A DNA stretch of 21,741 bases, taken from positions 94,713 to 116,453 of the forward strand of contig DDQW01000015.1 of the NCBI GenBank assembly GCA_002342805.1. The letters are read 5' to 3'. Positions 1 through 6,908 of the stretch are shown one piece after another (the stretch's first letter is position 1; each line of letters starts with the position of its first letter). The notes beneath the pieces are model-generated. The model saw only the letters and a list, made by a program, of their open reading frames with translations, searched no databases and was not told the origin of the DNA. The position numbers were made by a program, and so were the translations under genes. Source of the DNA: Clostridiales bacterium UBA2432. GTDB lineage: Bacteria; Bacillota; Clostridia; Lachnospirales; Vallitaleaceae.

Positions 1-51
1 TTGTGTTTCGTCCTTGTTGAATTCTTCGTTCACTTCGTCTTTTTTTTTCAT
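1..51 (-). CDS. grpE: GrpE nucleotide exchange factor, N-terminal fragment (runs off the window)
   Basis: Only the first 17 codons are present, starting at an ATG 19 bases after the hrcA stop. They encode a short, highly charged Lys/Glu/Asp peptide beginning MKKKDEVNEEF. GrpE proteins begin with a disordered acidic tail of this kind before the long dimer helix. The assignment rests mainly on the conserved hrcA-grpE-dnaK-dnaJ order of Firmicutes, because 17 residues carry no diagnostic motif. The upstream purine stretch AAAGGGAAG is a plausible but distant ribosome site. GrpE exchanges ADP from DnaK and would be co-repressed with hrcA through the CIRCE site upstream. Confidence 0.7.
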   Translation of the reverse strand, partial: MKKKDEVNEEFNKDETQ

Positions 52-70
52 AAGGAATAATCTTCCCTTT

Positions 71-1102
71 CTATAGCTTATTTAGTAAATCATCGACGTT
101 TTTAATTAAACATCTTAAATTCTGTACGGTACGGTCATAGTCCATACGTTTTGGACCGATAATTCCAATTGCACCGACTTTTTTTCCTCCGATATGATAG
201 GATGTCGTAATCAAACTACAATCTTTGAGTCCATCGAGTTGATTTTCTTCACCAATGACAATTTTAACATGTCCGTCATCGCTTTCAATGGTTGTATTAA
301 TGATATCTTTAAGAACGTCTTTTGTTTCTAGTGTTTGAAGTAACATAGAAGCCTTGCTTATGTCATTAAATTCCGGATATTGCAAAATATTCATGGTTCC
401 ATATGTATGAATATCTGAATCATCTACTTCTCTTATGGTTCTAAAGACAACATCAATAACTTTACTTATGACTTCTTCCCCGTCTTGAACCTGCTCTTTA
501 ATCGTATGAATAATATCTAAACCAATATCTTCTAATGTAAGCCCCATTAAATGTCCATTTAACTTTAATGCTAAATGGTTTAACAGTTCTTGATTAACTT
601 CATGTTCTAGATGAATCATGTAATCTTTGATTGCATTGCCATCGGTTACAATAACAGCCAAGATCGCATGCTTTTCTACTTCAACAAGTTGAATATTCTT
701 AATCTTGCTTTTCTTATACGAGGGTGAGCTAACGATACTGGTGTAGTGGGTTTCTTTTGCTAAATATTCGCCAATTGTTTTGAGCATATCCTCAATACGT
801 GATGTACTTTTCTTCAATTCTTCTAAATACACTAACTTTGTGAATTCAGCTTTTTGAAGTTGCAACATCATATCAACATAAAAGCGATATCCTTTGTCTG
901 AAGGAATACGCCCTGAAGACGTATGTGGCTGCATGATGAAACCAAGTTCTTCTAAATCCGACATCTCGTTACGTATTGTTGCTGGGCTGATTCCTAAGTC
1001 ATAATGTCTTGATAAGGTTCTTGATCCAACCGGTTCAGCTGTCTCAAAATAATCATTAATGATTGCTTTGAGAATTTGTAACTTCCGTTCGTTTAATTCC
1101 AC
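71..1102 (-). CDS. hrcA: HrcA heat-inducible transcription repressor
   Basis: HrcA is the dimeric repressor of class I heat-shock genes and binds CIRCE. The N-terminal winged-helix domain (about residues 1-75) has the family signatures EPVGSRTLS, ISPATIRNEM and SSGRIPSDKGYRFYVD. The rest is the GAF-like and dimerisation region. I place the start at a GTG (1100-1102), because AAGGTGG lies a few bases upstream and the resulting 343 residues match the usual family length and N-terminus. A longer reading from a GTG at 1133-1135 or the ATG at 1118-1120 would add residues not expected in the family, and the first of these would put the start codon inside the operator. It is the first gene of the operon leading to grpE. 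The operator just upstream implies autoregulation, with HrcA activity in the family depending on GroEL. Confidence 0.96.
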   Translation of the reverse strand: MELNERKLQILKAIINDYFETAEPVGSRTLSRHYDLGISPATIRNEMSDLEELGFIMQPHTSSGRIPSDKGYRFYVDMMLQLQKAEFTKLVYLEELKKSTSRIEDMLKTIGEYLAKETHYTSIVSSPSYKKSKIKNIQLVEVEKHAILAVIVTDGNAIKDYMIHLEHEVNQELLNHLALKLNGHLMGLTLEDIGLDIIHTIKEQVQDGEEVISKVIDVVFRTIREVDDSDIHTYGTMNILQYPEFNDISKASMLLQTLETKDVLKDIINTTIESDDGHVKIVIGEENQLDGLKDCSLITTSYHIGGKKVGAIGIIGPKRMDYDRTVQNLRCLIKNVDDLLNKL

Positions 1103-1124
1103 CGTTTCACCACCTTCCATTTTG

Positions 1125-1151
1125 TTAGCACTCACCTATAAGGAGTGCTAA
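1125..1151 (-). promoter_or_regulatory. CIRCE operator (HrcA-binding inverted repeat)
   Basis: This is a perfect match to the CIRCE consensus: TTAGCACTC (1125-1133), a 9-base spacer, and GAGTGCTAA (1143-1151). It lies just downstream of the -10 box, so bound HrcA would block transcription of hrcA-grpE. With the preferred hrcA start it falls in the 5' untranslated leader. Confidence 0.98.
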
Positions 1152-1161
1152 CCATGTATCT

Positions 1162-1190
1162 ATAATATTATCTTAAGATAGATTTGTCAA
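1162..1190 (-). promoter_or_regulatory. Sigma-A promoter of hrcA-grpE
   Basis: On the minus strand the order is TTGACA (1190-1185), a 17-base spacer, then TATTAT (1167-1162). The -35 is a perfect consensus and the spacing is optimal. CIRCE begins about ten bases downstream. The spacer contains the perfect 12-base palindrome TATCTTAAGATA (1169-1180). Confidence 0.9.
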
Positions 1191-1219
1191 CCCTTTTTCC
1201 GTCAAAAAATATTAAAACC

Positions 1220-2350
1220 TTATAAAAAAGCAGTGAAAACATAATTACTTACATCGATTCCACGCTCCGTTAATTTGAGATAGCCCTTATCAATAACAAG
1301 CAGTCCTTCACCGATCATTTTTTCTAATACTTCTTTCCATTGACCATCAAAGGGATGATCGAAGTTTTTGTTAAAGGTCTCTAAATGAATGCCTTGATCT
1401 AAGCGCAATCCCAAAAAAATGCGTTCTTCCATGCGTCGTTTTTTTGAAGGTGGGTCTGTAAGACATCGGATTTCGTCAATATGACTCGAACGTTCAAGAT
1501 ATTTAGCCATGTCACTTGTATTACTATACCGCGTTCCGTTAATATAGGATGCTGCTCCAAGTCCGATCCCAATATAATTCTTGTCCGTCCAATAGGTCAG
1601 ATTATGTTGACATTCAAATCCTTCTTTTGCAAAATTTGATATTTCATAGCGATGATAGCCTTTTTCTTCCAGTACTTGCCTAGTCAGATGATACATATCT
1701 CGTTCGATTTCTTCTGAGGGAAGATTGAATAAACCCTTCTCATATTTCTCATAAAAAGGGGTATCCTCTTCAATGATTAAACCATATGCGGAAATATGTT
1801 CCGGTTCAAGTCGCCCGACGTCAAACAAGGTTCTTCTCCATTCTTCAATGGTTTGATTCGATAAACCAAACATTAAATCAATGTTAATATTTTCAATGCC
1901 GGCTTTTCTTAAGCGTGCATATGTTTCAAGAAACTCTTCATATGTATGAATACGACCTAATGCTTTTAAGTGACTGTTGTGAGTCGATTGTAATCCGATA
2001 CTGACTCGGTTAATGGGAGATTGTTGTATCCAATTAGCCAGTTCTTCCGTTACCGTCCCCGGATTAACTTCAATGCTAATCTCAGCATCATTTTGCAAAG
2101 TGATATATTGTTGGATTGTTGCAAAGAGTTGTTGAAGTTGGTCTACCGTTAAAACAGATGGGGTCCCTCCCCCGATAAAAACTGTTTGAATTGGGGCTTT
2201 TAGACCTACAGAATAAGCCTGTATTTCATAACACAGGCTTTCTACGTAGTCTTGTTTTGTTGTTGAATCTGTTGCAAAAGATAAGAAATCACAATAAGCA
2301 CATTTTTGTGCACAAAATGGAATGTGAATATATAAACTATAGGGATTCAT
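1220..2350 (-). CDS. hemW: HemW, radical SAM haem chaperone (HemN-like)
   Basis: This 376-residue radical SAM enzyme carries C13-x3-C17-x2-C20 for the 4Fe-4S cluster. The next aromatic position is Phe22, as in HemW, rather than the fourth Cys of true coproporphyrinogen dehydrogenase HemN. GGGTP at 60-64 is the SAM-binding glycine motif. A HemW C-terminal domain follows. The start is the ATG at 2348-2350, because AAGGAG sits six bases upstream and the next residues (NPYSLYIHIPFC) match family N-termini. An in-frame TTG 21 bases further up has no comparable site. The ribosome site overlaps the lepA stop, so hemW is probably translated from a lepA-hemW transcript. Known family role: haem binding and transfer. 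Older annotations call it oxygen-independent coproporphyrinogen III oxidase. Confidence 0.93.
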   Translation of the reverse strand: MNPYSLYIHIPFCAQKCAYCDFLSFATDSTTKQDYVESLCYEIQAYSVGLKAPIQTVFIGGGTPSVLTVDQLQQLFATIQQYITLQNDAEISIEVNPGTVTEELANWIQQSPINRVSIGLQSTHNSHLKALGRIHTYEEFLETYARLRKAGIENINIDLMFGLSNQTIEEWRRTLFDVGRLEPEHISAYGLIIEEDTPFYEKYEKGLFNLPSEEIERDMYHLTRQVLEEKGYHRYEISNFAKEGFECQHNLTYWTDKNYIGIGLGAASYINGTRYSNTSDMAKYLERSSHIDEIRCLTDPPSKKRRMEERIFLGLRLDQGIHLETFNKNFDHPFDGQWKEVLEKMIGEGLLVIDKGYLKLTERGIDVSNYVFTAFL

Positions 2351-2360
2351 AAACGTCTCC

Positions 2361-4166
2361 TTACTCGTCAAGTTTAAGGATACTCATAAAGGCTTTTTGA
2401 GGCACCTCAACGCTACCGACTTGACGCATGCGTTTTTTACCTTCTTTTTGTTTTTCCAGCAACTTACGTTTACGACTGATATCTCCACCGTAACATTTAG
2501 CAAGGACATCCTTGCGCATAGCACGAACAGTTTCACGTGCAATAACTTTATTTCCGATGGATGCTTGAATCGGAACTTCAAACATATGTCTGGGTATTTC
2601 ATTTTTTAATTTTTCAACAATTTTGCGTCCCCGTTCATAGGCTTTTTCACGATGCACAATAAAACTTAAGGCATCAACAATTTCTTTATTAATGAGTACA
2701 TCCAGACGTACAAGATCAGACTCCACATAGCCAATAAGATGATAATCAAAGGATGCATATCCTTTTGTCCTTGATTTTAAGGCATCAAAGAAATCATAGA
2801 TGATTTCATTTAAGGGAAGTTCATAAGTCAATAAAGCTCTTGATTCTTCGATATAGTCCATATGTATATAAGTCCCACGACGATCTTGGCATAAATCCAT
2901 AATGGTTCCCACATATTCTTTTGGCACCATAATTTCTGCTTTAACCATGGGTTCTTCCATGTGCTGAATCTCAGAGGGTTCCGGCAAGTCAATCGGATTG
3001 GCCAAAGAAATCTCTTCGCCATTCGTTTTTTGAACTTTATAGATAACACTTGGTGCTGTCGTAACAATGTCCAAATTATATTCGCGTTCGATACGTTCTT
3101 GAATAATCTCTAAATGCAAGAGTCCAAGAAAACCGCAACGAAAACCAAATCCTAATGCGACGGATGTTTCGGCTTCGTACTGCAATGCCGCATCGTTTAA
3201 TTTTAACTTATCTAGTGCATCTCGAAGATCTTGGTATTTTGAACCGTCGGCCGGATAGATTCCACAATAAACCATCGGATTTACTTTTTTATATCCTGGA
3301 AGTGCATGTTTTGTTTCATTACCGACTTCCGTTATTGTATCACCAACTTGGGTATCCGAAACATTTTTAATGCTTGCAGTAATATAGCCAACAAAACCTG
3401 ATTCTAATGCTTCTGCCGGGATAAAGCTTCCGGGAGCAAAATATCCTACTTCAATAACTTCGAACTCTTTTTTTGTCGCCATCATTTTAATCTTGGACCC
3501 TTTGCGTATTGTTCCTTCCATAACTCGGCAAAAGACAATAACACCCTTATAAGGATCATATACCGAGTCAAAAATCAAGGCTTTCAGTGGTGCTGTGGAA
3601 TCTCCTTGAGGCGCAGGGATTTTATGTACAATAGCCTCTAAAACGGCTTCTACATTAAGACCATCTTTTGCTGAAATCTGAGGAGCATCAATAGCCTCTA
3701 ATCCAATGATATCTTCTATTTCTTCTATGACACGTTGTGGGTTGGCACTGGGTAAATCAATCTTGTTAATAACAGGCATAATTTCCAAATCGTTTTCTAA
3801 TGCCAAGTATACATTTGCCATGGTTTGGGCTTCAATCCCCTGTGCTGCATCCACAACTAAAATAGCTCCTTCGCAAGCGGCTAAGGCGCGTGATACTTCA
3901 TAGTTGAAATCCACATGTCCCGGTGTATCAATTAAATTAAACACATATTCTTCACCGTCTTTTGCTGTATAGACGAGTCGCACCGCCTGTGCTTTAATGG
4001 TAATACCACGTTCTCGTTCTAATTCCATGGTATCTAGCACTTGCTCACTCATTTCACGCTCCGTTAATAAGCCGGTCATTTGTATGAGTCGGTCTGCCAA
4101 GGTGGATTTTCCATGATCAATATGTGCGATGATGCTAAAATTTCGTATATTTTCTTGTTTCATCAT
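2361..4166 (-). CDS. lepA: LepA / elongation factor 4, ribosome-associated GTPase
   Basis: LepA is a translational GTPase of EF-G-like shape that acts on ribosomes during stress and initiation. All five G motifs are visible: G1 AHIDHGKST (14-22), RGITIK (53-58), DTPGH (80-84), NKID (134-137) and SAK (165-167). The C-terminal part carries the EF4-specific domain, including KAYERGRKIVEKLK and a basic tail. At 601 residues it is full length. Two adjacent ATG codons can start it; GGAAGG lies upstream of both. It is the first gene of a lepA-hemW unit and is transcribed divergently from serS. Linkage of lepA, hemW and hrcA is common in Firmicutes. Confidence 0.97.
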   Translation of the reverse strand: MMKQENIRNFSIIAHIDHGKSTLADRLIQMTGLLTEREMSEQVLDTMELERERGITIKAQAVRLVYTAKDGEEYVFNLIDTPGHVDFNYEVSRALAACEGAILVVDAAQGIEAQTMANVYLALENDLEIMPVINKIDLPSANPQRVIEEIEDIIGLEAIDAPQISAKDGLNVEAVLEAIVHKIPAPQGDSTAPLKALIFDSVYDPYKGVIVFCRVMEGTIRKGSKIKMMATKKEFEVIEVGYFAPGSFIPAEALESGFVGYITASIKNVSDTQVGDTITEVGNETKHALPGYKKVNPMVYCGIYPADGSKYQDLRDALDKLKLNDAALQYEAETSVALGFGFRCGFLGLLHLEIIQERIEREYNLDIVTTAPSVIYKVQKTNGEEISLANPIDLPEPSEIQHMEEPMVKAEIMVPKEYVGTIMDLCQDRRGTYIHMDYIEESRALLTYELPLNEIIYDFFDALKSRTKGYASFDYHLIGYVESDLVRLDVLINKEIVDALSFIVHREKAYERGRKIVEKLKNEIPRHMFEVPIQASIGNKVIARETVRAMRKDVLAKCYGGDISRKRKLLEKQKEGKKRMRQVGSVEVPQKAFMSILKLDE

Positions 4167-4237
4167 TCATTTCCTTCCAAACAAGATCTTCTGCTTCGAC
4201 AGAAATATCTCGAAAATTATATACTATCCAGTTGCTA

Positions 4238-4266
4238 ATTATAACATAGCAAAACTATAGAATCAA
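4238..4266 (-). promoter_or_regulatory. Promoter of lepA-hemW
   Basis: Minus strand: TTGATT (4266-4261), a 17-base spacer, then TATAAT (4243-4238), preceded by TGT as an extended -10. The -10 is a perfect consensus. The predicted leader is about 65 bases. Confidence 0.85.
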
Positions 4267-4267
4267 C

Positions 4268-4296
4268 TTGACTTTTCACTACCTATCCAATAAACT
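4268..4296 (+). promoter_or_regulatory. Promoter of serS
   Basis: TTGACT (4268-4273), a 17-base spacer, then TAAACT (4291-4296). The predicted leader is only about 25 bases, so there is no room for a T-box here. The -35 begins one base from the end of the lepA -35. Confidence 0.75.
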
Positions 4297-4327
4297 AAAA
4301 GAAATGTAAATTGAAAGGATGAACAAC

Positions 4328-5608
4328 ATGTTAGATATGAACCTGATTCGCAATAACCAGGCCTTGGTTATTGAAGGACTAAAAAAAAGAGAATATTCTG
4401 TTGATTTTACAGATTTTAATGCATGGGATGAAAAACGAAAATCCATCATTCAAAAAGTTGAACTATTAAAGGCTGAACGAAACAAAGTCTCTAAAGAAAT
4501 CCCAGAACGAAAAAAAGCCGGTGAAGACGTTGCGCCTATTATTGAAAAAATGTCTTTGCTAAAGGATGAAATTGCTTCTTTAGATGAAGATCTTCGTGAT
4601 GTTGATGAAAAAATACAGACCTTTGTCGTGAGTCTTCCTAACCTGCCGGCAGATGATGTTGTTCCCGGTGGCAAAGAAAACAATCAAGTGATTCACACAT
4701 GGGGATCAAAACCACAACATGATTTCGAAGCCAAAAATCATGTTGAACTAGCCGAAAGTTTAGGCATTATTGATTATGAACGAGGAGCCAAACTTGCCGG
4801 AAACGGATTTTGGATTTACAAAGATAAAGGCGCCCTTTTAGAATGGGCTTTACTTAATTATTTTATAAGCGAACATCTTAAGGACGGCTATACTTTTATG
4901 TTGCCACCTCATATCCTTTCCTATGAATCCGGATATACGGCAGGTCAATTCCCTAAATTCGAAGATGATGTCTTTAAGCTTGAGCAAGAAAAAGGCTATA
5001 TGCAGTTTTTATTACCAACGGCCGAAACAGCCCTCATTAATTTTCACAGGAATGAAACCTTAACTGAAGATGAATTACCCAAAAAATACTTTGCATATAC
5101 CCCTTGTTACCGAAAAGAAGCGGGTTCTTACCGCTCTGAAGAACGCGGAATGATTCGTGGTCATCAGTTCAATAAGGTAGAAATGTTCCAATATACAACA
5201 CCAGACCAATCCGATGCTGCTTTAGAAGAACTGATTAAAAAAGCTGAGGCACTTGTTCAAGGACTTGGTCTTCACTATCAATTATCTAAGTTAGCCGCCG
5301 GAGATTGTAGTGCTTCCATGCGTAAGACTTATGATATTGAAGTTTGGATTGATAGTATGCAGGTCTATAAGGAAGTAAGTTCTGCTTCTAACGCAGGTGA
5401 TTATCAAGCACGTCGTGGAAATATGAAATATCGATTAAACAATGAAAAAAAGGCAGCTTTCATGCATACCTTAAATGCTTCCGGACTAGCAACATCTCGT
5501 ATCTTGCCTGCATTACTTGAACAACATCAGCAAGCTGACGGATCTGTGCTTATTCCACAAGCCTTACGACCCTATACCGGATTTGATCGAATCGAACCCC
5601 TTAAATAA
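4328..5608 (+). CDS. serS: Seryl-tRNA synthetase
   Basis: This class II synthetase charges tRNA-Ser with serine. The N-terminal region (about 1-110) starts MLDMNLIRNN and forms the long antiparallel coiled-coil arm that contacts the tRNA variable arm. Motif 2 (YRKEAGSYRSEERG, around residue 260) and motif 3 (GLATSRILPALLEQ, around 385) are intact. I choose the ATG at 4328-4330: AAAGGA lies eight bases upstream and the protein then begins as family members do (426 residues). An ATG at 4319 is too close to that ribosome site. The gene is monocistronic, with a short leader and a strong hairpin terminator after the stop. Confidence 0.97.
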   Translation: MLDMNLIRNNQALVIEGLKKREYSVDFTDFNAWDEKRKSIIQKVELLKAERNKVSKEIPERKKAGEDVAPIIEKMSLLKDEIASLDEDLRDVDEKIQTFVVSLPNLPADDVVPGGKENNQVIHTWGSKPQHDFEAKNHVELAESLGIIDYERGAKLAGNGFWIYKDKGALLEWALLNYFISEHLKDGYTFMLPPHILSYESGYTAGQFPKFEDDVFKLEQEKGYMQFLLPTAETALINFHRNETLTEDELPKKYFAYTPCYRKEAGSYRSEERGMIRGHQFNKVEMFQYTTPDQSDAALEELIKKAEALVQGLGLHYQLSKLAAGDCSASMRKTYDIEVWIDSMQVYKEVSSASNAGDYQARRGNMKYRLNNEKKAAFMHTLNASGLATSRILPALLEQHQQADGSVLIPQALRPYTGFDRIEPLK

Positions 5609-5625
5609 GACATAAAACAATACAG

Positions 5626-5666
5626 AAAAAAAAGCGCTGGAGTTTGAACTCACAGCGCTTTTTTTT
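5626..5666. terminator. Bidirectional terminator between serS and the diiron protein gene
   Basis: An A8 tract (5626-5633) and GCGCTG (5634-5639) pair with CAGCGC (5653-5658) and a T8 tract (5659-5666). The internal GAGTT/AACTC can extend the stem. The A and T tracts make it work in both directions. The TAA of the minus-strand gene is read from the end of the T tract. Confidence 0.92.
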
Positions 5667-6117
5667 ATATAAGTGCTTCTAGACGTGCTAAATGCTTTTC
5701 TTCTTCTTTGATTATACGTTCTAAAACTTCTTTCACCTTATCATTTGCATATTCCAATAAATTTGTGTAATAGTTAATGGTTATACGCTCTGTTTCAGCT
5801 CCTATTTTCAGGGCATCACGCACTGAATCTATAGGTGCTTGGCTACGATTAAATCCTTCATTTTTTGCATAACTTGCAAAGAATTCTTGTACCTCATCTG
5901 AAAATAAATAGTTCTCCTGAGATACGTCGACTTGTAAATCATTATACATGCTTTTAAATATTCTCGCATGCTCTTTTTCGTCTTCTGCCATTCCCAATAG
6001 TACTTCCTTAAGTTCTAAATCAGCCATTGTAGCGTACTTTTCATAAAACTTAGCACCTTCTTCTTCCATACTAATTGCTAATTGAAGAACTTCTGCTCCT
6101 GTGAATTTTGGTTGCAT
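5665..6117 (-). CDS. Ferritin-like diiron protein (rubrerythrin family, no rubredoxin domain)
   Basis: This 150-residue all-helical protein carries the four-helix diiron pattern: Glu18-20 in MEEEGAKFY, E47-x-x-H50 in DEKEHARIF, Glu108/110 in GAETERITINYY, and E139-x-x-H142 in KEEEKHLARL. There is no cysteine at all, so the C-terminal rubredoxin domain of classical rubrerythrin is absent. Likely role (inference): peroxide reduction or iron handling in an anaerobe, with electrons from another carrier. The ATG has GAAAGGTGATG upstream. The gene starts seven bases after the plsC stop, so the two are almost certainly co-transcribed. The feo genes lie a few hundred bases upstream, but plsC has its own promoter between them. 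Confidence 0.85.
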   Translation of the reverse strand: MQPKFTGAEVLQLAISMEEEGAKFYEKYATMADLELKEVLLGMAEDEKEHARIFKSMYNDLQVDVSQENYLFSDEVQEFFASYAKNEGFNRSQAPIDSVRDALKIGAETERITINYYTNLLEYANDKVKEVLERIIKEEEKHLARLEALI

Positions 6118-6124
6118 ATCATCA

Positions 6125-6838
6125 TCACCTTTCCAATGTTTTTTTTATTGTTGCGTGAACGTTATTGTGTAAATCGTTCACTTGTTCGCGACTTAATACC
6201 GTTACATCAATCGGGTCATGAAAAACGACAGTTACATCTGCTTTTCGAATACGTTTATGTTCTTCATAGACCTTATATGTATTAACTATAGCCACCGGAA
6301 CAATAGGCACCCCTGCTTTGACCGCTAATTTTAGAGAGCCGGGTTTAAATGCATCTATTTGGCCCAAATGGCTTCTTGTTCCTTCCGGAAAGATTACTAA
6401 ACTCTTTCCCTCTTTTAACATCTCAATACCTTGAAGAATAATATTTAAGGATTGTCGCATATTTTTACGATCCATAAAAAGGCATCCCATCTTTTTCATC
6501 CACCAAGATAGCATGGGGATTTTTTCCAATTCAACCTTGGCTATAAAGGCTGCAAAATAAGGAAGATGTACCATTAATACAGGAATATCAAAATAACTTT
6601 GATGATTAGCAACAAAAAGTACCGGACCGCTTGGTACCTTATCTGCATTTTCTACCTGAATACGATTTCCGGTAAAAAAAATAATGGATTTGGCCCATGC
6701 ACGTGTTTGCCATTCAACAACTGATTTCTGGGATTCCTTGCGCCCAAATAAAGCAAAAATCAGATAAGGAATTGCACCAATCATGCTTAACAAAAGACTA
6801 AGACCAAAATACATAAAGAAAAAGAGTGTTTTAATCAT
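6125..6838 (-). CDS. plsC: 1-acyl-sn-glycerol-3-phosphate acyltransferase (PlsC-type)
   Basis: It acylates lysophosphatidic acid to phosphatidic acid at the membrane. The catalytic motif NHQSYFD gives H79-x4-D84, and FPEGTRS (150-156) is the substrate-binding motif. Residues about 3-31 form a hydrophobic membrane segment. The start is the ATG at 6836-6838, with AAGGAG seven bases upstream (237 residues). A longer reading to 6886 would need a start without a ribosome site and would overlap the promoter region. Acyl chain and phospho-substrate specificity cannot be read from sequence; another PlsC paralogue elsewhere in the genome could be the main enzyme. Confidence 0.9.
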   Translation of the reverse strand: MIKTLFFFMYFGLSLLLSMIGAIPYLIFALFGRKESQKSVVEWQTRAWAKSIIFFTGNRIQVENADKVPSGPVLFVANHQSYFDIPVLMVHLPYFAAFIAKVELEKIPMLSWWMKKMGCLFMDRKNMRQSLNIILQGIEMLKEGKSLVIFPEGTRSHLGQIDAFKPGSLKLAVKAGVPIVPVAIVNTYKVYEEHKRIRKADVTVVFHDPIDVTVLSREQVNDLHNNVHATIKKTLER

Positions 6839-6868
6839 ATTTTTTCTCCTTAACATGGTGTGTAAACT

Positions 6869-6897
6869 ATTGTAGCTTAAAAACAATATAATTTCAA
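6869..6897 (-). promoter_or_regulatory. Promoter of plsC and the diiron protein gene
   Basis: Minus strand: TTGAAA (6897-6892), a 17-base spacer, then TACAAT (6874-6869). It fills the short gap after the feoB stop and separates this pair from the feo operon. Confidence 0.75.
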
Positions 6898-6908
6898 CAT
6901 AAACAGAA

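Noticed and set aside
1133..1135. GTG as the hrcA start codon
   Set aside because: It overlaps the CIRCE half-site, has no ribosome site, and gives an N-terminal extension not expected in HrcA.
4167..4327. Possible serine T-box before serS
   Set aside because: The predicted leader is only about 25 bases and the GGGTGGNACCGCG hallmark is absent.
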